Source of the DNA: Melioribacteraceae bacterium
GTDB lineage: Bacteria > Bacteroidota > Ignavibacteria > Ignavibacteriales > Melioribacteraceae
Length of the DNA: 64,000 bases
Assembly (NCBI GenBank): GCA_026417375.1
Contig: JAOADJ010000031.1
Coordinates: 62,001-126,000, forward strand
Direction: 5' to 3'
Part shown: positions 54,918 through 63,187 of the stretch, piece after piece
How positions within the stretch are numbered: the first letter of the stretch is position 1
How the letters are laid out: every line of letters begins with the position of its first letter
The notes under the pieces: model-generated
Told to the model about the DNA's origin: nothing
Database searches by the model: none
What the model saw: only the letters and a program-made list of their open reading frames with translations
Position numbers and translations under genes: made by a program

Positions 54918-56144
54918 TTATTTTTTTGCTAACCATAATTCAGGATTCTGATAATTTCTTTCATTCCAAATTTCAAAATGAAGAATTTTACCTTCTAAGC
55001 TTTCATTAATTTGTCCTAATATTGAACCGGCTTTAATTTTATCCCCTTCTTTAACTGTAATATTATTAACATGCCCGTAAACTGTTCTAAAATCATCTCT
55101 GTGAGTAATAATAATTATACTACCATAACCAGGTATCCAATCAATTGCACTTACAATTCCTTCAGCAACCGAAAAAACATTTGAGTTTGTTGGAGAAGAA
55201 ATATCAATTCCATAATTCAAAGTAATTGTATTTAGTTTTTCATTTTTATTTTCACCAAAAGGGCGAATTATTTTACCTTCTCTAATTGGCCAACCAAGTC
55301 GTCCTCTAAGTTCAGCAAAATTTTCTAAAGAAGAATAATCGAAAAGCTGTGGTAATTTTTTGTTGTTATTTTTTCTTTCAAAGTTTTTGATTTTTAATTT
55401 TCTGTCCTGTTCAATCAATTTAGCAATAAGATTTTTAATTACTATTTCTGCCTGCCTTTTTGCAGATATTTCATTTGCAATCATTTTTTTATCACGTTTA
55501 AGAACATTCAATAATTCTTTCTTTTCTTTTTCAATTCGTTCTAATTCTTTTTTCTCTTTTAGCTTTTGATTTGCAAGTGACTCTTTTTCTTTTCTTTCTG
55601 TTTCTAATGTATCTTTTAATTTTGATAGCTGAATTTTATTTAAAGTCAGTTTATCTAAAATATTTTTGTTTTTATTTGATATGTATTTAAAGAATTGATA
55701 ACGAACTATCATTTGATTAAATGAATCGGCGTCAAAAATAAATTTCCAGAAATTAATTCCCTGATTTTTATAAAGCCAAATTACATAACGGGAATATTCA
55801 TCTTTAAGATTTTTAATTTTTTCTTCAATGAATTGAGAATTACTTTCTACTTTTGCAATCAATTTTTCTTTTTCATTTTCTTCTGCTATTAAATTGTTGA
55901 TTAGTTTACTTATAAGTAAATTTTTACGATTTATAATTTCTAAGGTTTGAAGAGATTCTTTTTCTTTTTGAGATTTTGATTTTAATTCATTTTCAAGTTT
56001 AGATATTTCTTCTTTTATTCTTAAAAGTTCTCTGTTCTTAACATTAATTGAATCTTTTACTTGTGAAAAAGTAAGATTAAATGTTAAAATCAATAACAGA
56101 AATATTTTATAATTCAGTAACCGATGCATCATCAGGTACTTCAA
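54918..56144 (-). CDS. EnvC-like murein hydrolase activator (degenerate M23 domain)
   Basis: A 408-residue periplasmic protein. A signal peptide (IFLLLILTFNLTFSQ) precedes a long coiled coil (about residues 33-250) and a C-terminal LytM/M23 domain. In that domain the first zinc ligand is changed: NYGID has Asn310 where HxxxD needs His. The other positions remain (Asp314, His358 in VYGHVN, His389 in LHFEIW). Such coiled-coil/degenerate-LytM proteins activate cell-wall amidases in division and do not cut peptidoglycan themselves. The ATG at 56144 overlaps the upstream DUF4292 gene by 38 bp; ATG 56129 is an alternative. Confidence 0.87.
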   Translation of the reverse strand: MKYLMMHRLLNYKIFLLLILTFNLTFSQVKDSINVKNRELLRIKEEISKLENELKSKSQKEKESLQTLEIINRKNLLISKLINNLIAEENEKEKLIAKVESNSQFIEEKIKNLKDEYSRYVIWLYKNQGINFWKFIFDADSFNQMIVRYQFFKYISNKNKNILDKLTLNKIQLSKLKDTLETERKEKESLANQKLKEKKELERIEKEKKELLNVLKRDKKMIANEISAKRQAEIVIKNLIAKLIEQDRKLKIKNFERKNNNKKLPQLFDYSSLENFAELRGRLGWPIREGKIIRPFGENKNEKLNTITLNYGIDISSPTNSNVFSVAEGIVSAIDWIPGYGSIIIITHRDDFRTVYGHVNNITVKEGDKIKAGSILGQINESLEGKILHFEIWNERNYQNPELWLAKK

Positions 56145-56889
56145 TTCTTAGTTTATCATTTAATTTATTTATTTCAACCTTTCGGTATTCTATTTTCATT
56201 TTTTGATTATTTAACAAATCTTGAATTTCAATATTAAAAGGAATTATTGAGTCATCTATTTTTCTAAATTGATCATATTCGGCTTGATAAATAATTTTAT
56301 CGTTGAAATTCGTAATCAAATATTTATTCATTTTCATTGATTCTAAGTCTAAGTAAATTTTTGTTTTCTTGTTATTAATTGAATCCGGATAAATTAATTC
56401 ATAATTATTTTCATTTAGTTTAGATATTAGCGGCACTAAAGATATTTTATTTGTCAGATTAACAAATCCTGTCGCAGCATCAACTATTTCATCCTGAGGG
56501 AAATTTACTTTTAATACATTTTTAATTGTTTGAGAATTTGATTTTCCTTTTAACACATTATTATTAATCATATCAATGAATGCAAAATCTTTTTGAGTAA
56601 TTAGTGCTGAAGCCAATTCAATTCCAAATGGACCATAAAAAACAATTTTTAATGAATCTGGTTTTTTTATTTCAACTTTAAAATTACTTTTTGTATTAAG
56701 CTCATTTGTAAAAACTGAAATTGTTCCTGTACCTGCAAATGTCTTAATTTTTCTTCTATTGGCTTCTATTCTTTTTACAATTCTTTCAGCAGATGGAGAT
56801 TCAATTTCTTCAATTGATTTTGTTGCGCTGCATGAATAAAAAAGTGATATAATAAATGTAGAAATAAATAAGATTATTATTTTTTTCAC
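56107..56889 (-). CDS. DUF4292-family lipoprotein
   Basis: A 260-residue lipoprotein with a lipobox (SLFYSCSA, lipid on Cys20). The body shows features of DUF4292, a LolA/LolB-like family of Bacteroidota: IKTFAGTGTISVFTNEL, VEIKKPDSLKIVFYGPFGIE, and later KIYLDLESMKMNKYLITNF. The order TPR lipoprotein-DUF4292-EnvC is a repeated arrangement in this phylum, suggesting a role in envelope or cell-wall assembly. The function is unproven. It overlaps the TPR gene stop by 4 bp. Confidence 0.8.
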   Translation of the reverse strand: MKKIIILFISTFIISLFYSCSATKSIEEIESPSAERIVKRIEANRRKIKTFAGTGTISVFTNELNTKSNFKVEIKKPDSLKIVFYGPFGIELASALITQKDFAFIDMINNNVLKGKSNSQTIKNVLKVNFPQDEIVDAATGFVNLTNKISLVPLISKLNENNYELIYPDSINNKKTKIYLDLESMKMNKYLITNFNDKIIYQAEYDQFRKIDDSIIPFNIEIQDLLNNQKMKIEYRKVEINKLNDKLRIEVPDDASVTEL

Positions 56890-58682
56890 AATTCTCCTTT
56901 TTGAATTTTATTTTGAATTTCTGTTTTAGTATGATCTAATTCAAATGCTTTTTCCCAAAGTTCTTTTGATTTTTTTCTATCTCCTAATTTAAAGTAAACA
57001 TCTCCTAGGTGATCTATCAAAGTCGCATTTTCTTTTTCAATATTAATTGCTTTTTCCAAATATTCTTTTGCAACATTATAATTTCCTAATTTAAAGTGAA
57101 TCCATCCATAAGTATCTAAATATGATGCGTTATTTGGTTCAGCATCAACAGATTTTTTTGACATCTTTAATGCTTCATCTAATTTAATTCCTCTTTCAGC
57201 ATAAGAATAAGCAAGATTATTAAGAATCAGAACATTAGTTGAATCTATGTTTAGTGCTTTAATATAAAGAGAATCAGAAATTAAATATTCTTTTCTGTTT
57301 TCATGAATTAATGCTTTAATACTAATTATTTGGAGATTATTAGGATCGAGGTTTAATGCTTTCGATAAATAAAATAATGCTTCATCATCTTGCTTAATTT
57401 GGTTTAAAGAATAACCAATTGCACTTAAAGCTGTTAAATCATTTGCATTAATCTTTAATGCACGTCTTAAAATTTCAACAGCTTTTTGATGTTCTTTATT
57501 TTGTGAAAGAGATAAACCATAAATTAAGTTAATAACAAAATCGTTTGGAAATTTTTCAACTGCCTGTTGCATAAAATAAATTGCATCATCATATAAATGA
57601 GCATCAAAAAGTAATCCGCCTAATCTTATCCAAACCTGAGCATTCCATTCAGCTAATTTAGTAGCTTCTTTAAAATAATTGATTGCAATTGAATCCTGTT
57701 TTTTTCTAATTGCTATTTCACCAAGATATGCTTTTACTTCCCAATCAGTTGAATCTTTATCTAATATTTCAAAAATTGTTTTTGCAAAGTCAATACTTGT
57801 AGAATCTTTTTGTGCTTGAAGTAAAAATGAAAGTCCAACATTAATTTTTCTATCAAATGGAATTTCTTTGTTTTTAACCAATTTGATGTACTCTTGAGAT
57901 GAAGATTTTAAATCTCCTTTTTGAGCATATGCCATTGCTTTATATTCAATTAAATTCAGATCATCAGGAAAACTTATTAATGCTTCATCAACTTTTTTTA
58001 TTGCTTTATCATAGTTTTTTGATTTTAAATAAACATCAATTAAAATCTTTTGTAGATTTAGATCGGCGGGATTCAACGAAACTAATTCTTCAAAATATTT
58101 TATTGTTTCTTCTGAATTACCTAATCTATCATTTAAATCTACAAGTCTTACTAAAACATTCCATTCAGGACCAATTTGTTGAATAATTTTTTTATAAATA
58201 TTAATAGCTTCTTTTGGTCGATTAGATTCATAATTTTCTGCTAAATTAAATAGTGCATTAACATTTGTTGAATCTATACTTATAATTTTTTCATAAACAG
58301 ATGTTGAAGAATCTTTAAAATTAGATGCATTATAAATTGCAGCAAGTAAAGATAAATATTCAATATTTTTTGGAGACAGTTTTACTGCTTCGTTTGCATA
58401 GTTTAATGCTGAAGAAAGTTTATTTTGTTTGAAATAATTTTTTGCAATAGTAAATGAAATTCCAGCCTGAGGATCAATTCTATTTGCCTGAATATATTTT
58501 TCAATTGCATTATTAACATCACCCTGAGCTTCAAGTATAGATGCATCAATAAATAATTCTTGTGCAACTTTCTTTATATCAATATTAATTTCTGATTTTT
58601 CTTGTTCATTTGTCTTAATTACTTCTTTTGAACAAGAATATAAAATTAAATTTAGTAACGATATTATTATTATTTTTTTCAT
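56886..58682 (-). CDS. TPR-repeat lipoprotein
   Basis: A 598-residue protein. The lipobox LILYSCSK (Cys17) marks a lipoprotein. The rest is an array of at least 12 tetratricopeptide repeats, for example ALNYANEAVKLSPKNIEYLS, VEKFPNDFVINLIYGLSLSQ, ALFYLSKALNLDPNNLQIIS and NVAKEYLEKAINIEKENATL. TPR arrays are protein-binding scaffolds. It is the first gene of the envelope operon with the DUF4292 protein and the EnvC-like activator, so it probably works in the same outer-membrane or cell-wall process. Confidence 0.85.
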   Translation of the reverse strand: MKKIIIISLLNLILYSCSKEVIKTNEQEKSEINIDIKKVAQELFIDASILEAQGDVNNAIEKYIQANRIDPQAGISFTIAKNYFKQNKLSSALNYANEAVKLSPKNIEYLSLLAAIYNASNFKDSSTSVYEKIISIDSTNVNALFNLAENYESNRPKEAINIYKKIIQQIGPEWNVLVRLVDLNDRLGNSEETIKYFEELVSLNPADLNLQKILIDVYLKSKNYDKAIKKVDEALISFPDDLNLIEYKAMAYAQKGDLKSSSQEYIKLVKNKEIPFDRKINVGLSFLLQAQKDSTSIDFAKTIFEILDKDSTDWEVKAYLGEIAIRKKQDSIAINYFKEATKLAEWNAQVWIRLGGLLFDAHLYDDAIYFMQQAVEKFPNDFVINLIYGLSLSQNKEHQKAVEILRRALKINANDLTALSAIGYSLNQIKQDDEALFYLSKALNLDPNNLQIISIKALIHENRKEYLISDSLYIKALNIDSTNVLILNNLAYSYAERGIKLDEALKMSKKSVDAEPNNASYLDTYGWIHFKLGNYNVAKEYLEKAINIEKENATLIDHLGDVYFKLGDRKKSKELWEKAFELDHTKTEIQNKIQKGEL

Positions 58683-58786
58683 AATTCCTTTTAATTTGCT
58701 GCAAAAAATAGTTTTTAAGGTTTATATTAACAAACATTTCATTAGTATTAAAAAAAGATTTATTTTGAATAAAAAATTAATTTGAA

Positions 58787-59686
58787 ATGGAACATTTTGA
58801 TTTAGCAATTTCATTCACTTGGGAATATGATTCTGATTTTGTTGAACTAATTGAAGATTACTTCCAATATTATGAATTAAAAACATATTTAATAAAACCC
58901 GATAATGTTACTGACGTTATCAATTTATTACAAAATAAAAAAATTCAGTTTACTGCACTCTTAGACAGAGCTTCAGATGAAGATGTTTCATTTATTCCTG
59001 TTGCCCAAATTTTGAAGAGAAGAAAAAGTTATATAATTAATCCTCATAACAAAATTGTTAAAACAATTGATAAATCTTTAATGCATATCAAACTGCAAGA
59101 AAATAATTTTAAGTTACCAAAAACTTTTATCCTTCAGTCTTTTAGAAACGATTACAGATTAACAATTACCGAAAAAGATTTAGAATATATTGGTAAACCA
59201 TTTGTCATTAAACCATCTCTTTTTAGTGGTGGTGGAGAAGGTGTGATAAAAAATGCTTATACATTAGATGAAATACAAAAATCAAGAATGAAAAGTCCAA
59301 ATGAAAAATTTTTAATTCAGGAAAAAATATCACCTACAAATATTAATGGAAAAAGAGCATGGTTCAGAGTTTTTTGGGCTTTCGATACAGTAATTCCTAC
59401 TTATTGGGATGATAAAACACATATCTATTCAACTTTATCTCAAAAAGAAGTAAAAGAAAAACACCTTCAACAATTAATTAAAATAACCAGAAGATTAGCC
59501 CAGATTACTAAGTTAGATTACTTTTCGACAGAAATAGCTTTAACAAAAGATCATAAATTTTATTTGATTGATTATATAAACGATCAATGTGATATGAGAT
59601 TGAAATCAAAACATATTGATGGAGTTCCGGATAAAGTTGTAAATAAATTTATTGAAAGAATGTATTATAAAATTATTTCGCTTTAA
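58787..59686 (+). CDS. ATP-grasp domain protein of unknown substrate
   Basis: A 299-residue protein with a RimK-like ATP-grasp fold. The N-terminal pre-ATP-grasp domain (1-100) has INPHNKIVKTIDKSLMHIKL. The ATP-binding part has GKPFVIKPSLFSGGGEGVIK (Lys plus glycine loop), FLIQEKISPTN and a C-terminal metal-binding segment (YFSTEIALTKDHKFYLIDYI, then NDQCDMR). Such enzymes ligate a carboxylate to an amine or thiol. Neither substrate nor pathway can be read from the neighbours (TPR gene divergent, rsgA convergent). The stop shares TTAA with rsgA. Confidence 0.78.
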   Translation: MEHFDLAISFTWEYDSDFVELIEDYFQYYELKTYLIKPDNVTDVINLLQNKKIQFTALLDRASDEDVSFIPVAQILKRRKSYIINPHNKIVKTIDKSLMHIKLQENNFKLPKTFILQSFRNDYRLTITEKDLEYIGKPFVIKPSLFSGGGEGVIKNAYTLDEIQKSRMKSPNEKFLIQEKISPTNINGKRAWFRVFWAFDTVIPTYWDDKTHIYSTLSQKEVKEKHLQQLIKITRRLAQITKLDYFSTEIALTKDHKFYLIDYINDQCDMRLKSKHIDGVPDKVVNKFIERMYYKIISL

Positions 59687-60636
59687 AAATTAATATCATC
59701 TTCGATTGTTTCTAAAATATTTAAATAACTTTGATACCTTTCATTTGATATTGATCCATTTTCAACAGCTTTTCTCACTTCGCAATCTGGTTCATGAAAA
59801 TGTGTACATGTATTAAATCTACAATCATTCAAGTACTTTTTAAATTCAATAAAATAATGACCTAAGTCTTCTTTCGTAATTCCATAAGGTTCTATTTCTC
59901 TAATACCGGGAGTATCAATTACAAAAGTATTTTCATCAATCTTGATTAAAATACTTGTAACAGTAGTATGTTTACCTTTGTTTGTTGATTTACTTATTTC
60001 TCCAATCTTTAAATTCAGATTTGGGTAAATTGAATTTAGTAAAGATGATTTACCAACACCTGATTGCCCCCAAACTAAACTGATTTTACCATTTAAAAAT
60101 TCTTTTAAATTATTAATTCCAAGATTCTCTTTAACCGAAGTTTCAATAACTGAATAACCAATTTGTTTATAAAGATTTGAAAATATTTTATAATTATTAT
60201 CATCATCTAAATCAATTTTATTAATAACAATTACACAATTAACATTTGAGCTTTCCCCTGTAATCAAAAATCTATCTATAGTTTTGTTATTTAATTGAGG
60301 ATTTTGAACACTTGAAACAATAATCAGGTTATCTATATTAGCAGCAATTTTTTGCTCAAGTCTTTCTCCACGATAACCTGCCCCTTTAATTCTAGGTGCT
60401 TTCCTTGAGATGAAATTTTTTCTTTCGTGAATATTTTCAATTACACCTGTACCATCATTGTTCAATGAATAATCAACAAAGTCTCCAACCACAACTAAAT
60501 CAACTTCAAAAAGTTTATCCTTCTTTAAATTAAATTCTTTTTGAAATTTCCCACGAAGTGAACATCTGATTTTATTTCCATCTTCAGAAAAGATGTAATA
60601 ATCTTTACTTTCAATTTTGTAAACTAAACCTTTTAT
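59683..60636 (-). CDS. rsgA: Ribosome small subunit GTPase RsgA with apparent ATA start
   Basis: A circularly permuted GTPase that checks 30S maturation. The GTPase part has VVINKIDLDDD (G4) before GQSGVGKSSLLNSIYP (G1) and DTPGIREIEPYG (G3); the C-terminal zinc motif is CRFNTCTHFHEPDC. The first standard initiator is GTG at 60492 (269 residues), which would cut off the N-terminal OB domain. The frame stays open 48 codons upstream and encodes that domain (IKGLVYKIES..., RCSLRGKF). The Met position of homologs falls on ATA (60636-60634), 4 bases after AAAAGGTGA, a good ribosome site. I annotate the full length (317 residues). A non-canonical start or a point mutation are the options. Confidence 0.85.
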   Translation of the reverse strand: MKGLVYKIESKDYYIFSEDGNKIRCSLRGKFQKEFNLKKDKLFEVDLVVVGDFVDYSLNNDGTGVIENIHERKNFISRKAPRIKGAGYRGERLEQKIAANIDNLIIVSSVQNPQLNNKTIDRFLITGESSNVNCVIVINKIDLDDDNNYKIFSNLYKQIGYSVIETSVKENLGINNLKEFLNGKISLVWGQSGVGKSSLLNSIYPNLNLKIGEISKSTNKGKHTTVTSILIKIDENTFVIDTPGIREIEPYGITKEDLGHYFIEFKKYLNDCRFNTCTHFHEPDCEVRKAVENGSISNERYQSYLNILETIEDDINF

Positions 60637-60650
60637 AAGTCACCTTTTGA

Positions 60651-60680
60651 AAAGAGCATCTTAAAAATAAGATGCCCTTT
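60651..60680 (-). terminator. Probable terminator between the FadL-like gene and rsgA
   Basis: GCATCTTA (60656-60663) pairs with TAAGATGC (60668-60675), extended by AAAG/CTTT on the outside after one mismatch. It lies 22 bp beyond the stop of the outer-membrane gene and just before the rsgA ribosome site. On the minus strand CTTTTC follows, a weak T-run. Confidence 0.55.
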
Positions 60681-60702
60681 CTTTGCAGTCAATCAGAGGG
60701 AA

Positions 60703-62145
60703 TTAAAAAAAATATTTTATCGTTGTTAATAAATTTCCAACATTTATTTCTTGATGAACACGTGATAAATTACTTCCATAATTATCACCAAAATCTTTCC
60801 ACCAACCATAAGCATAAGCAATATCAAAATTTAGTTTTTTAGAAAGTTTATACCCTAAACCAAATGTTATAAACTTTTTATCAAAATCACTCGGATCATC
60901 TTTGAATGCAGATGGTTTATACATAAGTCCAGCTCTTACCGTAAAACCTAAATCTGGTATTAAATATTCGCCACCAATATTAATATTCAAAACAGTTCTT
61001 AGTAAATCATTTATTTCTTTGTTTTTGTCTAAACGAACATCTTTGTCAAATCCAAATGAAAATTCACCAGAAGCGTAATCAATTAATTTTGCATCTAATG
61101 CAACAAGAAAATTATTGTTTTTGTATGAAATCCCCCCGGTGTACTCATAAGGAGTTGTTATATCATATTCAATTTTTGATTCAGGTGGACTATCTTCCCA
61201 AAAAGAATTTCTAAAAGTACTTGACGCATAGATTGAATAAACTTCTTTAATTGAAAAAACTCTCGGAAATCTTACAGATAAACCAACATTAATATTTTCA
61301 TTTAATTTTGAAAGCAATCCAATTTTAAATTCGTAGCCAGATAAATCCCAATCTAATCTATCTCTGAAATAAAATTTTTGGAAATCAGCAGTTTTTGGTT
61401 CAGATGGATCTAATAATAAATTACCTGGATATAAATCCTTTGTATCTTCTTCCCAATAATCTCTAACCTTAAAAAATTCTCCATTTAGAATAGAAATTGT
61501 TCCACCTAAAAAAACATCTTTATCTATTTCAATTCCTACTGTAAAATACCAATTGGAAATTTTTCCTTTATTACTAATGTTTCCTTTTTGGTTCAATCTA
61601 CCATTTATTAAAGTTGTGTCTTTTATATACTTTTTATTCTTATCATATAATGGATAACTCAATGCAAGATTATATGCAATATCATCATTATAACTTGCTA
61701 AATCTTGTATCATAGAATTGTTGCTACTATTAAATCCATTAAAGTTAATTGCTTTATTAAAATCCTGACTAATATTATAACCAAATGCAAAAGTTAAACT
61801 ACCTCTACTAGTTGGTACAGGTAAAACAATTCCAATTTGATTCCATCTGGAAGATGAATTTTTAGCAACATCTGAACTATTAAATAAAATTGAATTATTG
61901 TTAAACGAATTAGAATTAAATCCAAAATCAATTTCACCTTTTCTTAACAATGCAATTCCAGCCGGGTTAAAAAAACCTGAAACTAAATCATTAGAAAAAG
62001 AATTAGCAGCATTACCCATTCCTAAAAATCGTGCATTTGTAATTATACTTTCTTCACTTAATCTTAAAACATCATTATAATTTTGAGCATGAATAAATGA
62101 ACCAATTAAAAATAAAATTAATACTAAAATATTTTTTGAGTTCAT
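60703..62145 (-). CDS. OmpP1/FadL-family outer-membrane protein
   Basis: A 480-residue outer-membrane barrel protein from ATG 62145 (MNSKNILVLILFLIGSFIHA, signal peptide), with AAGGAG upstream. The mature N-terminus has ITNARFLGMGNAANSFSNDL followed by SGFFNPAGIALL, the family's hatch-region signature also seen in PorV/PorQ relatives. Amphipathic beta strands continue to a terminal Phe (TTIKYFF). It probably transports hydrophobic compounds, or serves the secretion system as a PorV-like carrier; the sequence does not decide. The frame is open a further 101 codons upstream, but that is a shadow of the low-complexity gene next to it. Confidence 0.82.
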   Translation of the reverse strand: MNSKNILVLILFLIGSFIHAQNYNDVLRLSEESIITNARFLGMGNAANSFSNDLVSGFFNPAGIALLRKGEIDFGFNSNSFNNNSILFNSSDVAKNSSSRWNQIGIVLPVPTSRGSLTFAFGYNISQDFNKAINFNGFNSSNNSMIQDLASYNDDIAYNLALSYPLYDKNKKYIKDTTLINGRLNQKGNISNKGKISNWYFTVGIEIDKDVFLGGTISILNGEFFKVRDYWEEDTKDLYPGNLLLDPSEPKTADFQKFYFRDRLDWDLSGYEFKIGLLSKLNENINVGLSVRFPRVFSIKEVYSIYASSTFRNSFWEDSPPESKIEYDITTPYEYTGGISYKNNNFLVALDAKLIDYASGEFSFGFDKDVRLDKNKEINDLLRTVLNINIGGEYLIPDLGFTVRAGLMYKPSAFKDDPSDFDKKFITFGLGYKLSKKLNFDIAYAYGWWKDFGDNYGSNLSRVHQEINVGNLLTTIKYFF

Positions 62146-62164
62146 AATTTCTCCTTTATAAAAA

Positions 62165-63061
62165 TTATCTTCTTCTATCACCACCACTACTATTCGTACC
62201 ACTACTGGAACTTGATGACCTTCCACCACCATCAGCTCCTCTTGATGAACCAGAACTTGATGAACTCGGCGGTGGCGAATAACTTCTTTGTGGTTCATAA
62301 TTAGATGAATTACTTGAATTTGCTCTCTCTCTTCTATTCTCTCCGGAACTTCTTTCGCTTCCACTACTTCTTCTTTCTGAAGATCTTCCACTTGATTCAC
62401 TTCTTGTTCGTGAGTTGGGTCTTTCATAATTACCGCTTGATGAACCACCTTTGTTTACTTGTGTATTATCATCACTTGTATTATTTCCACTTCTTCCAAC
62501 TCTCGATCTAGACAAATCAACCTCATTTCTTCTATCACTATTTGAATTTTGGTATGATGAAGATCTAGTTCCACGTTCTGAGTAAGATCTTGTTCTACTT
62601 CCAGAATTTCTTTCTGAATCATTATCTCTCAACCGTGAAACAGGAATGTTTCTATATTTAAAGTCATTATTATAATTATATGGATACCAAGCATACCAAT
62701 TGTTAATATAAGGTCTGTAATACCAGGGATAATAATACCACGGATTATAATACCAATTATATCTATAGCCTGGCGTTAAATAAAAAAAGGAATCATACCA
62801 ATAATAACTGTAATACCAGGGATCATTAAATCCAAATGAGAAATATGTAGAAGGATAATAACCCCAATAATAACTTCTATAACCTCTAGAGAAAAAATTA
62901 TTATCCTCAAATTCTTCATCAGTTGCTAATGAATCTTCATCTTGGTAATTATCTTCGTATGAATTTTCATCATAATCACGATCATAAGTTGCAATTTGTG
63001 TATAGCAACCTCCCAAAAATAACATTGGGAATAAAATCAAATGCAAAAATAATCGTTTCAT
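62165..63061 (-). CDS. Tyr/Trp-rich, Ser/Arg-rich low-complexity lipoprotein
   Basis: A 298-residue protein. The lipobox is FLGGCYTQ (Cys19). Residues ~22-55 are acidic. Residues ~58-130 are extraordinarily rich in Tyr and Trp (YYWGYYPSTYF, NPWYYYPWYYRPY). The C-terminal ~150 residues are Ser/Arg/Gly/Asn repeats (SGRSSERRSSGSERSS) ending GGDRRR. No globular domain is recognised. Such aromatic-rich lipoproteins occur in Bacteroidota, with unknown function. GAGG precedes the ATG. It lies 19 bp upstream of the FadL-like gene on the same strand. Confidence 0.82.
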   Translation of the reverse strand: MKRLFLHLILFPMLFLGGCYTQIATYDRDYDENSYEDNYQDEDSLATDEEFEDNNFFSRGYRSYYWGYYPSTYFSFGFNDPWYYSYYWYDSFFYLTPGYRYNWYYNPWYYYPWYYRPYINNWYAWYPYNYNNDFKYRNIPVSRLRDNDSERNSGSRTRSYSERGTRSSSYQNSNSDRRNEVDLSRSRVGRSGNNTSDDNTQVNKGGSSSGNYERPNSRTRSESSGRSSERRSSGSERSSGENRRERANSSNSSNYEPQRSYSPPPSSSSSGSSRGADGGGRSSSSSSGTNSSGGDRRR

Positions 63062-63187
63062 AATAACCTCTTTTTAATGAAGATTTCAAAATTGATGCCG
63101 TGAAAAAGTTTCAATATCAGTTAAAAATATAATAAAAAAATTGGCTTGTATAATTTATAATAATGACGTGTTAATTATTATGGACAA

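Noticed and set aside
54918-56144. Active M23 endopeptidase
   Set aside because: The first zinc-binding His is Asn; the architecture fits an amidase activator.
62146-62448. A 101-codon in-frame extension before the FadL-like gene, rich in Val, His, Glu
   Set aside because: It lies inside the Ser/Arg/Gly-rich repeats of the lipoprotein gene in another frame. The repeat keeps other frames open, and the signal peptide and ribosome site are at ATG 62145.
63100-63187. TAATAAT/ATTATTA inverted repeat upstream of the Tyr-rich lipoprotein gene
   Set aside because: A short AT-only stem with no T-run at the right side; expected by chance in this base composition.
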